The position numbers were made by a program, and so were the translations under genes. Under the pieces are notes generated by a model that saw only the letters and a list, made by a program, of their open reading frames with translations, had not been told where the DNA came from and ran no database searches. 64,000 nucleotides of DNA from Theobroma cacao (lineage: Eukaryota; Streptophyta; Magnoliopsida; Malvales; Malvaceae), in the NCBI RefSeq assembly GCF_000208745.1, contig NC_030851.1, forward strand, positions 4,192,598 through 4,256,597, given 5' to 3'. Every line of letters starts with the position of its first letter. Positions within the stretch are counted from its first letter, which is position 1. Below are positions 1 through 11,537 of this stretch, piece by piece.

Positions 1-1685
1 TTCGCGTCTGGCAGGTGAGAGAGGTGCCTGGCAGGGTGCGTCCGCACCCTGCCAGTCGTACCTCTCTCCCCCTTTTTTTCATCATTTTTTGTTTATTATA
101 TTTTTAATTTAGTGTCTACAGCTAGTACAATTATAAGAAGTTATTAAGTGATAATTAGATGAAGCCCATGGAATATAAAGGTCTTGCAAATGAATTGTAA
201 AATTGTTACAATTATGAGATTACTATGCATCAAAGCCATATTCCTAAAATTGTTCCTGATCATTGTATTGTCAAGACAGGGCATTGACAATGCTCAAAGA
301 CTGGTACATGTTAAGCCTCTTTACTTGGGAAGTAAGCAATCGATCTCATAGATTGAAGTATATAGGATACTTGGGGATAACGTGTAGGTGCTTGTTAAAG
401 AACAAGTTCACTGAACATGACCCGCTATGAGAACTCCATTTGGTATTTCACTCAAGTGTATATGAAAAATGTTCCCATGTGATAGTCGTGCAACTAGTCA
501 TTGGACTTGAGACACTAGGTCATCTTGTATGAGGAATGGCATACTTTGATTTCACCCTTACGGGTTTGGAAGCAACTAGATGCCTAAACAAGGTGCCTTT
601 GGATATGCCATGAAACATGCGAAGATGAATGAGTGGTCAAGAGAGGATTCATCACCTCAAGTGATATGAGGGGATGTATCTCACTTGTTCTCAATTCTTG
701 ATTAACTTGTATAAAGTCTTTGACCAAAGCATGATGAATTTGAGGAAAGTTAGTTTTGTAAATTCATAAGGTTAGTCATGAATTATGGAAACTAATATGG
801 AATGTTATAAATAAATATTGAGTCATGCTTAATGACATATCTAGGATATTTGATGAAAGGACCGTATTGCACTAAAAGGCTTATCACTAAAGGGCTTTGT
901 CAAATTCTTTAATTGACTCTCTAACATTTGGGTGGTCATGATGTATTGCTAGATGCCGTTCATGATCTATAAACATAAATTAATTATCAAATTGATATTT
1001 GATTATGATTTATATTTATTGCCAACATGTTAAAAGCCTAATGGGTCACACACATTAAGTGACATGATTGAGATTAAATAAGGACAATTAATTAAGTTGG
1101 ACTTAATTGAAAGAGACCAAAATAAAGTGAGAATTTAATTAAGTTTTCAAAGACTTAATTAAATTAAAATACAACTGTTGTATTTAGGTTACAAACTAGT
1201 TTGGCTATATAAATATATTATATTAGCAAACTAGAACCATAAGCCTCAAAACTACTTCTCAGCTGTTTCATAAAATAAGAAAAGAAAAATAATTTTCTTT
1301 CTCTGACAAAAATAAGATTCAGCAAGAAATTTTGGTCCTTTTATTTTAGAAACAAATACTTGCTAATGCAAGTAAAAATCTTACCTTTAAAAATGTCTTA
1401 TTCAGTCACTGTGTGGATTACTGTTAGAGGCCAAACACTTGGGTGGCTAAAGATTTGACAAATCTTAAAGGTGAAAAAGCAAAGATTTGGATTTAATTGG
1501 CTCTTGATTACGATATCCAGAGCAAGGTATATAACTCTTAAACTTATGAGTGTTCATCATTAATCAAAAAGTTACATGAAAACACAAACATTGATCCTGT
1601 AGGATTCGACTGTTTCTCTGGTTAAATTTTATTTTATTTTTTCGCTGTGTTACTATTTTAATTATTGATTATTTTCATGTTTGAG
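1..1685. repeat. Unclassified repeat-like noncoding DNA
   Basis: No open reading frame of note is present. The sequence is moderately AT-rich and has the texture of noncoding retroelement DNA, including a T-rich stretch near 1620-1660. It abuts the decayed Copia element at about 1690, where that element's coding similarity stops abruptly. It could be the LTR or leader region of another LTR element, but no terminal TG...CA pair or target duplication could be defined. The assignment is weak. Confidence 0.3.
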
Positions 1686-1699
1686 CATGAGGTCAAATC

Positions 1700-1882
1700 C
1701 TAGCAAGCTTCTTTCCGGTGAGGATGATGCTTAGCTTGATGGTAAGTACTAGGTTCAAAGATGTTAGACCAAAAAGCAGTGGACAATTGTTGAGTTGACA
1801 GATAATTGGTGATAGGATGAGATGTGACAAGTGTAAAATGTGATCGCAAATCAACTTGATATGCATCTAAGTATTTAGGCAA
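1700..1882 (-). pseudogene. Copia pol fragment, linker before reverse transcriptase
   Basis: The 60-residue reading frame contains the pattern YQVDL...TSHPITNYLS followed by EPSTYHQA. This corresponds to the conserved stretch in plant Copia polyproteins that lies between integrase and reverse transcriptase. No reverse transcriptase motifs follow it on the minus strand, so the polyprotein is cut off here. Confidence 0.65.
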
Positions 1883-2293
1883 ATGTCGATTTCTATCACT
1901 TTTCTAGTTAGAGCAAGATTACCAATAGAAGCAAGGGATTCAATATCAATAGAATTAGGTTCATGAGGAATTTTAGTAGAATTTGATGAAGAATCAAGTG
2001 AATGTAAAATTGGCATTGTATTTGAAGGTGAAGAAGAAGGATTAGATGATGTAGCAATAAGAACAAAATCAATAAAAGAATGAAAAGTAGGTTCAACATG
2101 AAAAGAGTCAAAAACATATTCATGCGTAGAAGGTGTTCAACAAAATGTAGATGCTTGTGAATTTTGCTGTGAAAAATGAAACAAAAAGACATTTTCATGA
2201 AAGATCACATTTCTTGATATAAGAGCTTTATTAACAGTAAGATCATATACCTTATAACCCTTGGCACCATTAGCATAACCTAAGAAAATGCAT

Positions 2294-2718
2294 TTACTTG
2301 AACTCTTTCCCATTGTTAGATCTTAAAATTTTAATACAAGTACCAAACTGTGTTTGAACATAGTTGTGAAACCTTGAGATAATTGTGGATAGATCATATT
2401 TACATTTCAACAAAAAAATCCATGTAAAACAACTACAATCATTCATTATTGTCAAAAAAATATCTTCGATTGGAAAATGTAAGAACTTCATGGAGTCCCC
2501 ATATGTTTATATGCAGAATTTCAAAAAGAGAAATAGTAGACTGTACATGGACTTGGAAAAGGTATTTTCTTTTGTTTTGCCATGGGGCAAACTTCACATA
2601 ACAAATTGTTTGAAGACTGAACATCTGAACAGATCCTATGTATTACATTTATTCTGTCTAAAGGGGCATAACTGAACCTAAAGTGACAAAGATCCAAGTA
2701 TGGGGTGTAGAAACACAA
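2294..2718 (-). pseudogene. Copia integrase core fragment
   Basis: Overlapping minus-strand frames together read as the end of the GAG-pre-integrase region (CEVCPMAKQKK, residues typical of the zinc-binding segment) followed by an integrase-core-like segment (LHINIWG, where the first catalytic Asp is replaced by Asn, then FLTIMNDCSCFTW and LRSNNGKEF). Frame changes are needed between the parts near 2440-2530, so it is a broken copy. In the family this domain joins the cDNA to host DNA. Confidence 0.75.
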
Positions 2719-3266
2719 GTAAGAGCAGAAGACATTCTAATAGATCTAGCAAACTAATCAAAATTGTACTTGGACAAGTATTGTTCATCTTGACTACTTT
2801 GCATGAGATACAATCCAGAAGAAACTTTAGCTACTCGAATCACCTTCCATGAAGAGAGATCCTAGATAACACAAAGTTCATTATTGAACCACACACACAT
2901 AGTTTTTGAGCTGGTAAACTAACTCACTGAAATCAAATTAAACTTGAAGTTGGGAACACACAAAACATTTGGTAAAGTAAGTAAGGTGGTCAGTTTTATA
3001 GTTCCCATGTGTGTCACTGTTGCTCTAGCTTTATTAGGTTGTTGAACATAGCAATTAGAGACTAGTTTAGCATTGATGAAGTTGTCTACAGTATAAGAAA
3101 TGTGATATGTAGCCCTTGGTATTTAAACAAGCAAGGCCAAAGACAATACTTGCAAATGTAGAATTCACCAAAGAATGTTTGCCTGGTTGACTGGTAATAG
3201 AAATGTCCTTACTTCATCAACACTAATACCATTCTCACTCAAAAAAGTCATTAACTTGCTAATTTG

Positions 3267-4262
3267 CTACTTGACGAGCAACATTTGAGACATGGAATTA
3301 GCTCTAGTAGCCTTTTTTTCCTTTGCAAGTTGTATATCTTCCACAATAAATACATTATTGACTGATTTTCCTCTCTTGTATGCATTCTTCCCTTTGTTAA
3401 ACTTGAAATCTTTAGGGAAACCAATTAGCTTGTAGCACTTTTCCTTAAGGTGGCCTTTCTTATTGCAGTGAAAGCAAACCATATCCTTTTTAAATTTCTT
3501 CCTGACATCAGTAACAACACCCATTGCAGACAAATCTAACACTAGTTGGGATTGAATCAGCATATTCCTCTATGTCTCTTCTCTCAATACCAGACTATAG
3601 ACTTTATCCATTGATGGAATGAGATCCATCAATATTATTTGAGGTCTTATGGCACAAAAGGATTTATTTAAGCCATTCAAAAACCGAAACACCATATCCT
3701 TTTAAAATTAAGTACTATACTTCTTAAAACATTCAGGATTGCACTTACTACACTCACATTGTGATAGAGGTCGATAATTCTTCATTTCCTCCTATATTGC
3801 TTTCAATTCTATGAAGTATGAATCCACTGATTTAGTACTCTGTGACACATTCCCTAAAAAGTATTGCAAATTACAAACTCTAGTATGATTAAGCTAAAAA
3901 AAAATTATGTTTCTGAGTATTCCATATCTTAGCTACAGATTCCATGTAAAACACAGTGGATGCCACTGGTGGAGTGATTGATTCCAACAACTATGCTACA
4001 ATTAGGTTGTTACACCTAGTCCACGATGCAAAGAGAAGATCTATTGTAGTTGTTTTGGTAATGGTTTCATTAAGAAACCCTATCTTATTTCTAATTGAAA
4101 AGTTAAGAAAAAGGACTTACTCCAAGGTACATGATTGTTTGTCGCGAGCTTAGGATTTATCATAACTTATTTTGGATTATCAGAATGATGTAGATAATAA
4201 GAAAACTGAAGATCTTCATCCGGAGATAAGGTTGATTTAGTAACCGTCGATTCAGCCATTGA
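3267..4262 (-). pseudogene. Copia gag pseudogene with CCHC zinc knuckle
   Basis: The minus-strand frame at 3267-3563 carries a complete zinc knuckle, CFHCNKKGHLKEKC (Cys-X2-Cys-X4-His-X4-Cys), followed by YKLIGFP, which is characteristic of plant Copia gag proteins. Upstream, around 4262-4020, the start of a gag of the UBN2 type can be read (YYLHHSDNPK, then WSKSF), but with several in-frame stops. The gag protein would form the particle and bind RNA. The copy is inactive. Confidence 0.7.
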
Positions 4263-4389
4263 ATCAAGAGCTTAACAAAATTTATGAAAAAAATTCTCTA
4301 GTGTAAATGAAAATTAATGCAATAGCAAGAAAAAATCCACAACAAGATTCAAGTTCAAAAGATGAAGTTCAAGAACCCTAATCTCGAGT

Positions 4390-4401
4390 GCTCCAATACC
4401 A
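4390..4401 (-). other. Primer-binding-site-like sequence of the Copia element
   Basis: On the minus strand this reads TGGTATTGGAGC, which matches 10 of 12 bases of the common plant initiator-Met tRNA primer-binding site TGGTATCAGAGC. It sits between the candidate 5' LTR and gag, the expected place. Confidence 0.6.
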
Positions 4402-4411
4402 CATTCGAACT

Positions 4412-4712
4412 TGCTGTGGAGCTAAAATGAATCGAGAGGAAAACCAGAAAATGAAGAAAAAAGTGTATATCTTCATCTATTGAAAAGAGTTATTGCAACA
4501 GTGCTTTATATACAGAACCTCTGACCAATAGGAAATCAACTAAACTAACCAAACATTTACAACCAAGTAAAAAGCAACTAAGGAAAAACTAATAAATAGC
4601 AAAAGTAAAAATCTATATATGCTATAAATAAAACACGTAAAATCGTGTAAGTGTTGACTTTATTCTGCAGCCTTCATCTTCAGTCTTCTTCAAGCTGTAA
4701 CCAACATCAACA
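4412..4712 (-). repeat. Candidate 5' LTR of the Copia element
   Basis: On the minus strand it starts TGTTGATGTTGG and ends ...CCACAGCA, giving the usual TG...CA ends. A TATA-like motif (TATATAAAG) lies near 4510 and the primer-binding site follows 10 bp after the end. The boundaries are inferred because no second LTR is in the window for comparison. Confidence 0.45.
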
Positions 4713-4913
4713 GCTTTTCGTTTATCTTGTCTGCATATGCTTATATGCTTAATACCCAGAAATGAAGAATTGTATCGAAAAACAGAACAAATACACTATA
4801 AAAGCATCAAGGCCTGCCGACAGCGCAAACCTAAGGTACCCTTAGATACTATCATTGTGGGTGATTTGGCTTATATGTGAACAAGATAAAATTCAATTCC
4901 GAAGATTAGGTGA

Positions 4914-7324
4914 TCATTTCTTTTTCGGCTGCGGAAATGCATCGGTGGCATGACTTTTCTCTTTTGACCATAAGGAAGCAAGAATTTTCTTGAGGTGGCT
5001 GTTGTACACGAATGGTCGCTCCAATTGAACTAAATGACCTGATTTCTCTATGTATTCTAGACTTGCTTTTTCTCTGATTTGCCTGTCAAAATGAATTTAA
5101 ACCCATCATCATGCAGTAACTATACAATAGACGCATGTAACTTCATAAACAGTTTAGGTATTAGTGAAACGTACTGCTTCAAGTTGCGGGCGGTGCCCAA
5201 GTCAAAAATCTTGTCATTCTGCCCCCACAAAAGATATATGTTCTGCAACAAGTAATTGACATCAAATAGTTTAACTTGTTGAAAGATTAATTATATAGTT
5301 TTGGCCTCCTTTCAACCTTGATTTTCCTGCCATCATTGTCGTGTATAGCAGGTTTGACCCTTTAAGTTATTAAAAAGGGAGGAGTAGGTTTACATGTTTT
5401 ATGAAATTAATTAATTAATTATGTTTTAGTCAAAAGAATGTTGTTGATGATAACAGCCGTGACAAGCCTCCTGCTTTCTTACAACCTGTTGACAGGTAGA
5501 TATATACATACAAGTTTCTCTTGTATATAGGAAGTCAATAGCAAAATCTTATGAAGATATATATATATATATATTGAACTTAATTAAAAAAATATGAAGG
5601 ATATCTCATTTATCTTTAAAAATTCAAGATATTTATAATTTAATGGATTGTGATTTATTTTTATAATTGTTAATTTAAGTGTAGGATATATATATATAAG
5701 ATCACATGATTGTTTTACTTGTTAATGCAGATTACATTTAGGGGTCACAAGATTATTACAGAAGAGTATGACAAACAATGGCAAAACATTAATTTTATAA
5801 GAAGAGACAATTAACTTAAACCAGAACGATTAATAATTACTGAAGAGAATTTTTTTATCTTAAAAAGGTAAAATTTTAGATAGAGTAATTTTATAAGATG
5901 TAGATAGTAAAATTTTCAAGTAAAAAGAACATTTGAAAAATCTAAAGTAAAAATATGGAATGAATCGAATGACGAATTTTCTTTAACATATCATATCAAT
6001 ATATAATCAAGAAATTTAAACATGCTTTGAATTTTTTATTGATAGCGACTTTTCAACTTTCTTATAATTGCAAATTAATTACAAATTAAGGTCATTTAAT
6101 ATGCGATTGATCATTTATTAGATGAAATAGATGAATCCAACAGTTGACTTTTTTAACTTTAAATTTAACTATTAGTTGATTAGTAATTTTATCAACCTTA
6201 TCAAATATACTTCACCTAATTTTGGCAAATAAAGAAAAGGACAAATAAATAATTAACAATAATCTGCTTACTTAGTTACTAAATTACCTGTTGGTAACAA
6301 GGAATGGTAAATTCCTTGTCACTAATGACCAAAGCCTCAAGGAGTTCGACTTTCTCCTTTCTGTAAATAAAGATCCCCCTACAATAATTATGAAAACGAA
6401 AAAAAAAAAAAAGGAATTACAATTTCTTAAAAATATATCCTAGCTCTCAACATGAATGCCACTTCCAATAATTTAAAGATATATAGTTTATGCATGAAAT
6501 TAAGTAGTAATCGAATCTAACCAAACAAAATAACTGATATTCGTCCTATCAAATATTAGTCCAAATAATGAAAAGTTTTCCTTTAAATTAATATTACAAA
6601 ATTAAAACTATATTACCTCCAAAATGTCTTTGTAAATCCAATTAGGCAACTTTGGGAAACTGTAAGTAGCAACTTGAAGGAGGGTCTCAACGCCCTTAAC
6701 TGACACTGGAAGCAAATAATCTGCCCAGCTTGGGAACCCAATCCGCTCAAGTCCGGCATTGCTGATCGACTCAGTCAAGGCCATAACCGAGCAGGTCACC
6801 ACCATGGACTCAACCAAGTCAGGGTACATCTCCGCCATCTTGAAACCAACCATTCCTCCATAACTAAACCCCACCAGGGTACATTTCTCCACACCCAGCT
6901 TTCTCAAACCCTTGGCCATGCACTCGGCTTGAAACTCCACCGACCTCTCCGTCTTGTCAGTGATGGAACCACCGAAGAAGAGGAAATCCGGGACGTAAAC
7001 GGAGTACTCTTTGGCCAAAGCTAACGCCTGAAATTGCCATGTTAGAATACCATCAAAGCCAAAGCCATGGAGGAAAACTACGGCAGGCTTTTTTCTTTTC
7101 GTGTTGGTGTTGTTAATGGTTTCAGTTGGGACCCAAAAGTTCATAATCGTCCCTGGCTCGATCTCTATGGTTCGGGGGCTTATCCCAGCTAGCTTCAACA
7201 CCCCATGCAACAAAAACTTGTATATCTTCAAGAAGCTCATCTTCCCTTCTCTCACTCTCAGTAGATCTCTTCTATTTTCTGGCTCAATGGAGAGGGTAAG
7301 ATCTGACCACATTCTGCGATTCAT
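4914..7324 (-). CDS. Alpha/beta hydrolase superfamily protein (4 exons)
   Basis: Proposed exons on the minus strand are 7324-6617, 6356-6288, 5242-5175 and 5082-4914, all with GT-AG introns, giving about 337 residues. The fold signatures are clear: oxyanion-region HGFGFDG near residues 86-92, nucleophile elbow GFSYGG with Ser154, acid candidate Asp269 in WGQNDKIFD, and His297 in SGHLVQLERP, so a full Ser-Asp-His triad is present. The substrate is unknown; members of this plant family are usually called generic esterases or hydrolases. A second Met at residue 29 (MSFLKIY) is another possible start. Oddity: the only in-frame join of exons 1 and 2 uses acceptor AAAG at 6358-6357 and omits about seven residues usually seen before KE-VELLEAL in relatives. 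This could be a lineage change or a sign that the copy is drifting. Confidence 0.85.
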
Positions 7325-7387
7325 GCTTTTGCTTTTCTAGTCTCAAAGGACAATGACTACGAAACAATCTTGGCCGTCTATCAATGA

Positions 7388-7393
7388 CACGTG
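7388..7393. promoter_or_regulatory. G-box CACGTG in the hydrolase leader
   Basis: A perfect CACGTG palindrome, flanked as ACACGTGT, lies 64 bp upstream of the hydrolase start codon. This core is bound by plant bZIP and bHLH factors and suits abscisic-acid or light control. Binding here is inference. Confidence 0.35.
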
Positions 7394-7462
7394 TTATTCT
7401 TACATCGGCTTACGTATGATCCACGTTTAAGGCTTATTCTTCTTGTTGACTTGTCATCTGTT

Positions 7463-7470
7463 TTTATATA
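7463..7470 (-). promoter_or_regulatory. TATA box of the hydrolase gene
   Basis: TATATAAA on the minus strand lies about 140 bp upstream of the ATG at 7324, placing a probable transcription start near 7435. Confidence 0.5.
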
Positions 7471-7667
7471 ACCAAGATTCGAGAAAAATTTAATAACTTT
7501 TAGAATGTTCACATTTTAAGTTTATTTATTAATGATATGATAATATATTGAATTCACGATTAATATGTAGAATTTACGTATTAATATTACATCAAATATA
7601 AATTCTCAAAAATATTATATCAGTTAAGTCAAATGCTTATCATTGAATGTTATTATATATATATATC

Positions 7668-7685
7668 AATTAATATTTGGATTTA
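7668..7685. repeat. Target-site duplication, left copy (LINE)
   Basis: The 18-base sequence AATTAATATTTGGATTTA here is identical to the one at 16187-16204 on the far side of the LINE. A long, variable-length duplication is the mark of target-primed reverse transcription. Confidence 0.85.
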
Positions 7686-7695
7686 GGACTCTCTA

Positions 7696-9339
7696 ATGGC
7701 GGGGGACTCTCTAACGAAAAATGCAACGCTGTCCATACTGGATAACAGATCTCGAAAAAAGGTGCGTTTGAGGGAGGAGGATGTGGCGGATCTAGGGATG
7801 ATGCCAAGAGTGGTTATGCACAATAACCCATCCTTCAGGGATGTTTTGTTGAAATCGACGAAAGATACTCGGTTATCAGAGGGTGATCTGTTTTCTGATG
7901 AGGATATGGCATTTGAACATGCCGATACTACTAGTGGTGAGGTCGAAAATGAGGATGAATCGGAGGATGACGGTGAGGATTTTTGGGAAGAAACCGTCGA
8001 TGGGTTCCCTGCGCTAGAGATCTCGGATAAAAAATATGAGAAGCTTGTTAAACGTTGGAACAAATCTGTCATTGTTAGAATGCTGGGGAGACCAATTTCT
8101 TATAGGCTGTTGTGTGACAGGATTGCCTATATGTGGAACCCTAAAGGCAAATACTCGATTGTTGATTTGGATGATGATTGTTTCCTGGTTAAATTTACAG
8201 AGGAAGAGGACTAAATTAGGGCTCTCGTAGATGGTCCTTGGGTGATACAAGGAAGCTATCTGTTAGTGCAACCATGGACACCGAACTATGTAAGAGGCGC
8301 AAATGATCTCACTGCTGTAGCGGCTTGGGTTAGATTCCCAGGGATGCCGCTTCATTTATACCACAAATCAGTGCTAAGAAGATTGACGGCCCTCTTAGGT
8401 CGTCTGTTGAAAATTGATTCTAACACATGCTCGGAAAAGAGGGGAAATTTTGCAAGGATTGCAATGGAGTTGGATCTAACTAAACCATTGGTCCCATTTG
8501 TATACGTGAAAGGAAAAAGGCAGAAGGTGGAGTATGAAGGCCTGCCAAGGATTTGTTATGTTTGTAGACTATATGGGCATGTCCAAGAAGAATGCCTAAA
8601 CAAAGAAAACTCTCGATCGGATAGTATGAATGAAAAAGAGAAAGGGGATGAATAACACTAGGAGGATTCACCATATGGCCCTTGGATGATAGTTAGCAAG
8701 AAAAAAACGAGAGGATATGAGGGGGGAAGCAAAAAGCAAACAGTTATAGAAGCGAATAGTCAAGCAGGGGACGGGTCCAGGTTTACAATACTGAACCATG
8801 CCCCCAACGACGGGCATCCAATGCAAGTGAATACCAAGGAGACTGTGGTGGCTTCAATGCAGGTGAATACCAAGGAAACTGAAGCAGTGATTGAAAATGG
8901 AAGGAAAATGCAGAACACTGTGAGGGGGGCCGATGCCAATGGAAAAATTGACAAGAGTTTCAGTAGAAATGCATCGATACGTACTAGGGTGGAACAGCCA
9001 AAAAAAGCAACACTGGAGACAGAAAGTAGTCAAAAAAGTGTAGTCGAGGCTGATAAATCTTTAATATGCTCTAAAGATACTGAGGGAGAAAATAAACAAA
9101 CTGACCGAGAGGTTCAAGAGAGGATACTTGACCCACTGAAACACTCAGTAGTCTCACTGGGTGAAAAAGTTACTTTAAGAAATACTACTATAAGACTATC
9201 ACCAGCAAAAGGAGATGGATTGGGTGAAAAAGTCAAAGGAGTGCAGATAGCAAAGAAAGAGGGGAAGCCACCTGATAGAACGGGTAATGTTAGGCCACAG
9301 ATTGTCTCGCTCAAAAAAAGGCAAGAGCAAAAGGAGTGA
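7696..9339 (+). pseudogene. LINE ORF1 (DUF4283 and CCHC knuckle), broken
   Basis: One frame is open from the ATG at 7696 to 9339 except for stops at 8212 (TAA), 8653 (TAA) and 8659 (TAG). An acidic N-terminal region is followed by DUF4283 (VIVRMLGRPISY to about DGPWVIQGSYLLVQPW, crossing the 8212 stop), a zinc knuckle CYVCRLYGHVQEEC near 8555-8596, and the motif YGPWMIV typical after the knuckle in this family. The tail is Lys- and Glu-rich and contains a 36-bp in-frame tandem duplication starting at 8821 and 8857 (repeat unit MQVNTKET). In intact elements this protein binds the element RNA and helps form the transposition complex. Confidence 0.85.
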
Positions 9340-10140
9340 CAATCTCAACTCCCACAACTATGCTAAGAAAATTGGTGACAGAAGAAACTCTTGGGCCAAC
9401 GTTGGGTGACATGACTGGTCAAAAAGAGAACAATGAAAAGATATGTGGGGGTAACAATGAGAGTTCTTCGAACTCTTGATTCATCTTTTATATTTATTAT
9501 ATAATGGTTATGGGTCTAAAAGTCTTTATGTGGAATTGTCAAGGTGCAGGTAATAATGATTTTATGGCAGTAATGAAAGAATGGATGGTGCAATATAAGT
9601 TTTCAATCCTAGTGTTAGTGGAACCTCGTGTAAGTGGCGGTGTGGCAGACAGAATAATCAAGGGTCTAAGATTTGTTAGATCTCACAGGGTGGAAGCGCT
9701 TGGTTTTGCTGACGGGATTTGGGTTCTTTGGAAGGAAGACATTCGAGTCTCAGTGATTCGCAGCCATTTTCAATGTATCCATATGTCAATTGAGTACTCG
9801 GTTGGATCTAATTGGTTTCTGTCAGCAGTGTATGGCAGTCCTAACAGAACAGCTAGACGGGATCTATGGGAGGAACTATCTACTTTTGCTAGTGGAGTTG
9901 AAAGACCGTGGATGATAATAGGTGATTTCAACACTTTTCTTTTTAGACATGAGAAGGCAGGAGGATCTCAGACAGGGAGTCGCCCATGTACCTAGTTTCA
10001 CAGTTCATCAATAAATTTGAGTTGTTGGATCTGGGTTATAAGGGACCAAAATTTACTTGGCAATGAGGATTGGTTGCAGAACGGATTGATAGGGCTGTTT
10101 GTAATGTCAGATGGAGACTGTTGTTTCAGGAGGCAATAGT

Positions 10141-10145
10141 GCATC
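10141..10145. repeat. 5-bp target-site duplication, left (LTR)
   Basis: GCATC immediately precedes the LTR start TGTAAAG and is repeated directly after the LTR end. Removing the insertion and one copy restores a continuous LINE ORF2 frame reading AIVHHLPKVQSDHRP. Confidence 0.9.
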
Positions 10146-10767
10146 TGTAAAGCCCGACCTTATAAAATACTATTCATGACATACATGTGATGATAGCATG
10201 ATTGCATGCTAGGGGAGTCCCGAAAAATTTACAAAAAGTCGGTATTGTACCTAGAGGAACAACAAAGTTTATTTAATCCTCGAACTAGCTCAAATAGGAA
10301 TTTTAAGGTGAGATTTAGAGTTTCACAGTTCATGGATGACTGAAAATGGTAATTTGGAGTTTGAAGATCAATTTGGAGTAAAATCGGAATTTTCCTTAAC
10401 TAGGGGTAAAATGGTCATTTGCCACTTGGGATAAAATGAAAATTTTAGAAAAGAATTTGTTGGCCCCATTTGACTTATTGAAGTATAGTTTGACTTATTG
10501 GAGTATGATTTTGAGGTTGAGAAGTGAAAAATTTAATTTTCGGTATAATTGGGAGTATAAGGGCGAAATGGTAATTTTACCACCTTGGGGGCAAATCGAT
10601 AAATTTTCACCCCCTACACTTATCAAGACAAAGGGATTTTATTCATCATGGAAATGGATAAACATGAGATATTTGTGGTGGAAAATTAAAGAATTAAAAG
10701 TAAAATATTTAAAATTTGAACCAATAGGGAAATGCCATGTGTCATGTTTTTATTATTTTATTATTTC

Positions 10768-10779
10768 TTTATAAAAAGG
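10768..10779 (+). promoter_or_regulatory. TATA box in the LTR
   Basis: TTTATAAAAAGG lies about 620 bp into the LTR, a plausible U3-to-R position for an element on the plus strand. It is probably silent in a decayed region. Confidence 0.45.
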
Positions 10780-10968
10780 CGTAAAAATCAGCCCATTTCT
10801 CCCATAGTGATCGGCCAAACCAGAAGAGAAGAGAAACCAAGGAAGAACAAACCTTAGGTGGGAAAAATCAAAGAGAAAGTGTTGGAATTCAAGGATTTGA
10901 TCAAGCAAAGGTAAAATTTCTTTGATTTTGCTAGTGATTTACCTTACCCATGCATTTTCCCTTAATTT

Positions 10969-11537
10969 NNNNNNNNNNNNNNNNNNNNNNNNNNNNNNNN
11001 NNNNNNNNNNNNNNNNNNNNNNNNNNNNNNNNNNNNNNNNNNNNNNNNNNNNNNNNNNNNNNNNNNNNNNNNNNNNNNNNNNNNNNNNNNNNNNNNNNNN
11101 NNNNNNNNNNNNNNNNNNNNNNNNNNNNNNNNNNNNNNNNNNNNNNNNNNNNNNNNNNNNNNNNNNNNNNNNNNNNNNNNNNNNNNNNNNNNNNNNNNNN
11201 NNNNNNNNNNNNNNNNNNNNNNNNNNNNNNNNNNNNNNNNNNNNNNNNNNNNNNNNNNNNNNNNNNNNNNNNNNNNNNNNNNNNNNNNNNNNNNNNNNNN
11301 NNNNNNNNNNNNNNNNNNNNNNNNNNNNNNNNNNNNNNNNNNNNNNNNNNNNNNNNNNNNNNNNNNNNNNNNNNNNNNNNNNNNNNNNNNNNNNNNNNNN
11401 NNNNNNNNNNNNNNNNNNNNNNNNNNNNNNNNNNNNNNNNNNNNNNNNNNNNNNNNNNNNNNNNNNNNNNNNNNNNNNNNNNNNNNNNNNNNNNNNNNNN
11501 NNNNNNNNNNNNNNNNNNNNNNNNNNNNNNNNNNNNN
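10969..11537. other. Assembly gap (569 N)
   Basis: A run of N lies entirely inside the LTR. Reading frames drawn across it are artefacts. Confidence 1.

Larger units (their letters stand above)
1690..4712 (-). mobile_element. Decayed Ty1/Copia retrotransposon, RT body missing
   Basis: Read on the minus strand the order is that of a Copia element: candidate LTR (4712-4412), a sequence resembling the initiator-Met tRNA primer-binding site (4401-4390), gag from about 4260, a CCHC zinc knuckle near 3480, an integrase core around 2700-2294, and the linker that precedes the reverse transcriptase at 1882-1700. The reverse transcriptase body, RNase H and 3' LTR are absent because similarity ends near 1690. 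Stops and frameshifts break every domain, so the element is inactive. It lies about 200 bp beyond the 3' end of the hydrolase gene. Confidence 0.75.
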
